Below are positions 7,101 to 10,511 of a stretch of 10,511 bases of DNA, in pieces. Under the pieces are notes generated by a model. That model made no database searches. It worked only from the letters and a program-made list of their open reading frames with translations, and was not told where the DNA came from. Source of the DNA: Candidatus Uhrbacteria bacterium RIFOXYB12_FULL_58_10 (GTDB lineage: Bacteria; Patescibacteriota; Patescibacteriia; UBA9934; GWF2-40-263); the NCBI GenBank assembly GCA_943357275.1, contig CALRGL010000035.1, positions 1 through 10,511 of the forward strand, given 5' to 3'. The stretch's first letter is position 1. The number at the start of each line of letters is the position of its first letter. Both the position numbers and the translations under genes were made by a program.

Positions 7101-7904
7101 ATGCAACGATCACTGTTACAAAAATACGTTGTCGTTTTCTCGAACACATGGCAGGAGATGGTTACCTATCGTGTGAATACATTGATTGAATTAGGAATGG
7201 GATTCCTAACATTTTTTTCGATGTATTTTGTTTGGACAGAAATGTTTCGTGACAAGGTAAGTATTCTTGGATATTCGATGGGGGATATGATCGCGTATTA
7301 CGCATTGATCGGATATATTCTTTCCTCCATTGTTTCTTATGTTCCTATTGCTGATGAAATCAGAACAGGGCAATTGTCTAAATATTTAACAAGGCCCATT
7401 TCCTATTTTGGACATCATTACGTTAAGAATTTAGCTGAACGTATTTATTTTTTAATGATTGGTTTGCCTGCTGTTTTCTGTTTGTTTTATTATTTCAGAG
7501 ATGTTATTCAAGTTGATTTTGATATTTCTCGATTTGTTCTTTCGATCATTGCTTTGTTTGGCGCTATTTCAATTATGTTTTTATTATCGAGTTTGTTGGC
7601 AATTATTGAATTTTGGATGTTATATTCTGATTCGATAACCATGATTACTGAGCTTATTACGTTTTTCTTGGCAGGTTCATTTATTCCACTCGAATTTCTT
7701 CCTTCTTGGTTGCAACAACTGGGAGCTGTTTTGCCGTTTAAATATGTTGGTGCATTTTTGGTCGAGATTTTCCTTGGAAGAATTTCTTTGCAAAGTGCAA
7801 TGTTGGGAATCGTGATTCAAGGTGTTTGGGTGGTTTTTTTGCTTTTGTTGATTCGGTTTGTTTGGAAGCGTGGTTTGCGTCGTTACGAGGCAAATGGGAA
7901 CTAA
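7101..7904 (+). CDS. ABC-2 type transporter permease, COG4587-like (267 aa)
   Basis: This is the first of two membrane subunits of an ABC-2 type exporter, with about six hydrophobic segments and no binding protein nearby, as expected for export. Family-type motifs are EIRTGQLSKYLTRPI (86-100) on a cytoplasmic loop, FIPLEFLPSWL (194-204), LPFKYVGAFL (211-220) and a C-terminal WKRGLRRYEANG (255-266). The order permease, permease, ATPase matches the COG4587/COG3694/COG4586 trio of uncharacterised ABC-2 systems. ATG 7101 has no Shine-Dalgarno and sits right behind an extended -10. Base composition is low in G+C: the 60 bases from 7441 contain 16 G or C. The substrate cannot be told from the sequence. 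Confidence 0.88.
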   Translation: MQRSLLQKYVVVFSNTWQEMVTYRVNTLIELGMGFLTFFSMYFVWTEMFRDKVSILGYSMGDMIAYYALIGYILSSIVSYVPIADEIRTGQLSKYLTRPISYFGHHYVKNLAERIYFLMIGLPAVFCLFYYFRDVIQVDFDISRFVLSIIALFGAISIMFLLSSLLAIIEFWMLYSDSITMITELITFFLAGSFIPLEFLPSWLQQLGAVLPFKYVGAFLVEIFLGRISLQSAMLGIVIQGVWVVFLLLLIRFVWKRGLRRYEANGN

Positions 7905-7905
7905 T

Positions 7906-8694
7906 ATGGGGATCAAAAAACATTTCTGGTTATTTCTACAAACCGCTGGATTCGAAACAATGGACCGTATTCAAGAATGGCCCATCTTTACATTGAATGT
8001 TCTTGGAACAATCGCTCGTATTGTGTTTACGGTTATGTTCTTTCAAATATTGTACGGACAAACAACCTCGATAGCTGGTTGGGAGCTTCCTCAAACATAT
8101 ATTTTGCTTGGAACGTGGTTTGCTATCGATAGTATTGCTTGGGCTTCTTGGACACGAGGATTTCAATCGCGTATTCCAAGAATGATTAGAGATGGGAGTT
8201 TGGATCGATTGCTGGTTCAGCCAGTTTCGTTGAAATGTTTTATCAGCTATCGTTTCATCGATCTTATTTTTACTACTCCGAGTCTTGTGTTGGGTATAGG
8301 ACTTGTTATTTGGGGATTTCAAACATCCTCAGGACCCATTCATGTATTGAGTTATCTTTTCTTCTTTCTTTTAGGTCTGTGGTTGCATTTTTCTTTTTCT
8401 GTTCTTCTTGCATCGATTAACTTCTATTCCATTTTACAATCTTCCATGTATATTCGAACCAGCCTGCTTCAGCTTGGTCAATATCCCATTGACGTCTATC
8501 ACGGAATGATTAAATTAGTCTTTTCAATCGTTTTGCCATTTGCTTTCATGTTCTCTTTACCTGCAAGTGTTGCTGTCTCAGGTGCTTCGTGGAGTCTCTT
8601 TGTTACGGCTTTTATTGTCGCATTGTTTTTTCATGCTGTTTCATCATTTGTTTGGCAACAAGGTTTATCGCATTATGAAAGCGCAAAAGGATAA
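7906..8694 (+). CDS. ABC-2 type transporter permease, COG3694-like (262 aa)
   Basis: This is the second membrane subunit, with about six hydrophobic segments. Motifs are FQSRIPRMIRDGSLDRLLVQ followed by PV (86-107), GQYPIDVY (191-198), IVLPFAFMFSLPA (208-220) and a C-terminal WQQGLSHYESAKG (250-262). The last two and the IRxGxLxxxLxxP loop echo the upstream permease, so the pair look like distant paralogues forming a heterodimer. ATG 7906 follows the previous TAA by one base (TAATATG), suggesting coupled re-initiation. An in-frame ATG at 7894 overlaps the upstream gene and would add four residues (MGTN); it cannot be excluded, as neither start has a convincing ribosome site. The same TAATATG junction precedes the ATPase gene. 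Confidence 0.87.
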   Translation: MGIKKHFWLFLQTAGFETMDRIQEWPIFTLNVLGTIARIVFTVMFFQILYGQTTSIAGWELPQTYILLGTWFAIDSIAWASWTRGFQSRIPRMIRDGSLDRLLVQPVSLKCFISYRFIDLIFTTPSLVLGIGLVIWGFQTSSGPIHVLSYLFFFLLGLWLHFSFSVLLASINFYSILQSSMYIRTSLLQLGQYPIDVYHGMIKLVFSIVLPFAFMFSLPASVAVSGASWSLFVTAFIVALFFHAVSSFVWQQGLSHYESAKG

Positions 8695-8695
8695 T

Positions 8696-9676
8696 ATGCA
8701 ACCCATCATCCACGTCGATCAACTTACAAAAACCTATTCGTTTCATGAAAAACAAGAAGGTTTCGCAGGTTCCATAAAGGCTCTGTTTCATCGAAAGATG
8801 TTAAGTAAAACTGCAGTCGATCACGTTTCTTTTGATATTTCTTCAGGAGAATTTGTTGGATTTATTGGAGAAAATGGTGCTGGTAAAACAACGACCTTGA
8901 AAATGCTCTCTGGTATTTTGACACCTTCGTCAGGAACGGTCTTGATTGATGGTCATGTTCCTATTGATCGCGAAGAATCTTTTTTGAAAAAGATTTCCAT
9001 TGTTATGGGACAGAAATCGTCTTTATGGGAAACATTGCCTCCGATGGAAACATTTTTGTTATTACAAAAAATTTATGAAATTCCAAATGGTGTTTTTCAT
9101 AAACGAATCGAAACGCTCGCTGTGCTTTTAGATGTTACAGAACAACTTCATGTCCAAGTGAGAAAACTTTCTCTTGGTCAACGGATGAAGTTTGAGCTTA
9201 TCGCTGCTCTTTTGCATGATCCGAAAATTGTTTTTCTTGATGAGCCAACCATTGGGCTTGATGTAACGTCTCAGCATAAAATACGAGAGTTTTTGTTAGA
9301 GCATAATCGTACAGAAAAAACTACGATCATTCTCACATCTCACAACATGAGTGATGTGGAACGTTTGTGTAAACGGTTGATTATTATCAATAAAGGAGCC
9401 GTTGGTTATGATGGTTCGCTTGAGGATATCGTCGCATCTTACAGCCAAGTAAAACATATCCGTGTTCAATTTCGTGATCGAATTCTAAAAAAGGATCTTA
9501 GTAAAATTGGAACTGTTATTGAAATGTCACCGTTTGAAGCTAGACTAACGATTCCATCAAACGATGTAAGTAAACAGATTCAACGTCTTTTCTCCGATTT
9601 CTCTGTGGATGACATTAGTATTCAAGATGTTTCACTTGAGGAAATCGTTGCGGATATCTTTCAAGACAAGAACTAA
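8696..9676 (+). CDS. ABC transporter ATP-binding protein, COG4586-like (326 aa)
   Basis: This is the ATPase that powers the exporter formed with the two permeases just upstream. Motifs are Walker A GENGAGKTT (58-66), Q-loop with IVMGQKSSLWETLP (102-115), signature LSLGQ (158-162), Walker B IVFLDEP (178-184), D-loop GLD (187-189) and switch His216 in LTSHNMSD. The GQKSSLWETLP block and the extra residues between the first strand and VDHVSF (about 20-40) point to the COG4586 family rather than generic CcmA-type ATPases, and the length agrees. Residues about 245-326 form the extra C-terminal domain. ATG 8696 follows the permease stop by one base (TAATATG) and has AAGGA four bases upstream (8687-8691). 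An in-frame ATG at 8675 would add seven residues. No clear terminator follows, so transcripts may run into the thrS leader. Confidence 0.93.
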   Translation: MQPIIHVDQLTKTYSFHEKQEGFAGSIKALFHRKMLSKTAVDHVSFDISSGEFVGFIGENGAGKTTTLKMLSGILTPSSGTVLIDGHVPIDREESFLKKISIVMGQKSSLWETLPPMETFLLLQKIYEIPNGVFHKRIETLAVLLDVTEQLHVQVRKLSLGQRMKFELIAALLHDPKIVFLDEPTIGLDVTSQHKIREFLLEHNRTEKTTIILTSHNMSDVERLCKRLIIINKGAVGYDGSLEDIVASYSQVKHIRVQFRDRILKKDLSKIGTVIEMSPFEARLTIPSNDVSKQIQRLFSDFSVDDISIQDVSLEEIVADIFQDKN

Positions 9677-9689
9677 CAAACGATTTTTC

Positions 9690-9718
9690 TTGACGAGCCT
9701 GGATAGATGAGATACGCT
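9690..9718 (+). promoter_or_regulatory. thrS: Probable promoter of the thrS leader
   Basis: TTGACG (9690-9695, five of six bases of the -35 consensus) is followed after 17 bases by TACGCT (9713-9718), a weak -10 that keeps the key T, A and T. Transcription would begin near 9725, about ten bases before the first paired base of the T-box Stem I. This is the only promoter in the window with a recognisable -35. Confidence 0.6.
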
Positions 9719-9735
9719 TTTTCTATTGCAAAGAC

Positions 9736-9926
9736 GAAAGACACACGATTTGGTAGCGACTTACAGGAACAAGAGACCTAGACTGAGAATCTCTTGAAGA
9801 TCGGCCAAATACGTACCACTTTCTGAGCGATGAATTCAAGTAAGGGGCTTTTCGATGAGTCATATCGATCAGCAATTCGGGTGGAACCGTCCGTCATAGC
9901 TCGAAAGAGCAAAGGTGGATCCCGAA
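9736..9926 (+). promoter_or_regulatory. T-box riboswitch (tRNA-Thr sensing) in the thrS leader
   Basis: Hand folding gives all core parts. The Stem I base pairs 9736-9740 (GAAAG) with 9819-9823 (CTTTC). The specifier loop has ACACACG on the 5' side and ACGTACCA on the 3' side, where ACC (9815-9817) is a threonine codon followed by a purine. Above it 9748-9753 (ATTTGG) pairs with 9805-9810. An AG bulge (9755-9756) follows, then CGA/TCG and an apical helix 9771-9776/9790-9795. A small Stem III is 9852-9856/9864-9868. In the antiterminator, helix A1 is TTCGGG (9876-9881) with CCCGAA (9921-9926), the bulge is TGGAACC (9882-9888), and A2 is 9889-9895 with 9914-9920, topped by GCTC-GAAA-GAGC. T-box RNAs bind uncharged tRNA by codon-anticodon pairing plus NCCA pairing to TGGN. 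Threonine specificity fits the downstream thrS. Confidence 0.88.
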
Positions 9927-9954
9927 ACTCTGCGTTTTTGCGTAGAGTTTTTTT
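9925..9954 (+). terminator. Terminator of the thrS T-box leader
   Basis: A 10-bp stem pairs 9925-9934 (AAACTCTGCG) with 9941-9950 (one G-T wobble). The loop is TTTTTG and a seven-T run follows at 9948-9954. It ends 14 bases before the thrS ATG, the place expected for the attenuator of a T-box. It overlaps the antiterminator A1 strand by only two bases (9925-9926). Confidence 0.85.
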
Positions 9955-9968
9955 ATTAAGAAATCTGT

Positions 9969-10511
9969 ATGAATCAAGAACAACTTGAACACTTGCGTCA
10001 TTCGTGTGCTCACTTGCTTGCTGCGGCTGTTTTGGAATTGTATCCAAATGTTAAGCGAACCATTGGTCCAGCTATTGAACATGGATTTTATTATGATTTT
10101 GATTTTGGTGAGGTTGTTTTGAACGAAACGGACTTGCCAAAGATCGAGCAAAAAATGCGTGAGCTTTTGAAAAGTTGGGAGCGATTTGATCGGGAGGAAG
10201 TGACTGTCGAACAGGCAAAAGAAGCGTTCAAGAATAACGAATACAAACTTGAACTCATCGAACAATTTTCTGGCGAAGGACAAGGACTCACGTTTTATAA
10301 ATCCGGAAGTTTTTCTGATTTGTGTCGTGGAGGTCATAGCGAACATCCAAGAGAAGAACTCAAGAACTTCAAGTTACTCACGCTTGCTGGAGCTTATTGG
10401 CGTGGGGATGAGAAAAACAAGATGCTTACACGTATTTACGGAATCGCTTTTCCAACAAAGGAAGAACTAGAAGCACATTTAACCATGCTCGAAGAAGCCA
10501 AGAAGCGCGAT
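9969..10511 (+). CDS. thrS: Threonine--tRNA ligase, N-terminal part without TGS domain (3' end outside window)
   Basis: This class II synthetase charges tRNA-Thr; the 181 visible residues are the editing (second additional) domain and the start of the linker. The zinc-like editing site is complete: His11 and His15 in RHSCAHLLA, and Cys119 and His123 in DLCRGGH. These match the HxxxH plus CxxxH residues that remove mischarged Ser-tRNA. Other family blocks are TIGPAIEHGFYYDF (31-44) and LAGAYWRGDEKN (139-150). The N-terminal TGS domain of about 60 residues present in E. coli and Bacillus ThrRS is absent. An in-frame TAA at 9957-9959 shows that the protein cannot begin earlier. The start ATG has only a weak TAAG upstream. 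The gene is controlled by the T-box leader just upstream, so synthesis should rise when tRNA-Thr is uncharged. Confidence 0.96.
   Translation, partial: MNQEQLEHLRHSCAHLLAAAVLELYPNVKRTIGPAIEHGFYYDFDFGEVVLNETDLPKIEQKMRELLKSWERFDREEVTVEQAKEAFKNNEYKLELIEQFSGEGQGLTFYKSGSFSDLCRGGHSEHPREELKNFKLLTLAGAYWRGDEKNKMLTRIYGIAFPTKEELEAHLTMLEEAKKRD

Noticed and set aside
8540..8695. N-terminal extension of the ATPase from 8540
   Set aside because: It lies wholly within the second permease gene in another frame. The ABC domain begins at ATG 8696, which has a ribosome site.
9667..9692. Possible terminator after the ABC operon (CAAGAA ... TTCTTG)
   Set aside because: It has only six pairs, a 14-base loop and its T run inside the loop rather than after the stem. 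It does not look like an intrinsic terminator.
9847..9910. Pairing of TTTCG (9850-9854) with CGAAA (9902-9906) as a pseudoknot
   Set aside because: It has only five pairs and would open the GAAA tetraloop hairpin. Chance is the simpler explanation.
9914..9922. Second near-copy of the T-box bulge sequence (GGTGGATCC versus GGTGGAACC at 9880)
   Set aside because: It is explained as the 3' strand of antiterminator helices A2 and A1. A decoy tRNA-end binding site is not needed.
9894..10346. Open frame of 150 codons on the minus strand across the thrS leader
   Set aside because: It overlaps the T-box terminator and the thrS editing domain, both of which are strongly supported on the + strand.

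Overview
The window looks like a piece of a small, compact bacterial chromosome. My best inference is a Candidate Phyla Radiation (Patescibacteria) member. The reasons are very short intergenic spaces, a membrane-anchored protein with a baseplate-J-like domain of a kind I associate with that group, a threonyl-tRNA synthetase with no N-terminal TGS domain, and a divergent DnaE. This is a recognition-based call, not a proven one. All genes lie on the + strand and read in the standard code: eight visible stops are TAA, one is TAG and none is TGA.

Layout. Positions 2-1036 are the 3' part of pheT (phenylalanyl-tRNA synthetase beta). Two small unrecognised genes follow in the same run: a 98-residue single-span membrane protein and a 77-residue coiled-coil protein, closed by a clear intrinsic terminator (1608-1639). 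Then come dnaE (replicative DNA polymerase III alpha, 1679-5245) with its own terminator, a 401-residue membrane-anchored baseplate-J-like protein (5302-6507) with its own terminator, and a TspO/MBR family five-helix membrane protein (6557-7042). Next is a three-gene ABC-2 type exporter operon (7101-9676: permease, permease, ATPase) that is clearly more AT-rich than dnaE. The window ends with a 292-base leader and the first 181 codons of thrS (threonyl-tRNA synthetase).

Two regulatory themes stand out. First, the thrS leader can be folded by hand into a T-box riboswitch: a Stem I with an ACC (Thr) triplet in the specifier loop, an AG bulge, a T-box bulge with TGGA, an antiterminator capped by a GAAA tetraloop, and a downstream terminator. 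The antiterminator and the terminator share only two bases, which makes the switching logic unusual. Second, several genes begin directly downstream of extended -10 (TGN-TATAAT-like) elements. They have almost no room for a 5' UTR and no Shine-Dalgarno sequence, which suggests leaderless or near-leaderless mRNAs, and two of these promoters sit on the tail of the preceding terminator.

Functionally the window is mostly housekeeping: translation charging (pheT, thrS) and replication (dnaE), interleaved with envelope genes (J-like protein, TspO, ABC exporter). I see no mobile element, CRISPR array, tRNA or rRNA gene.
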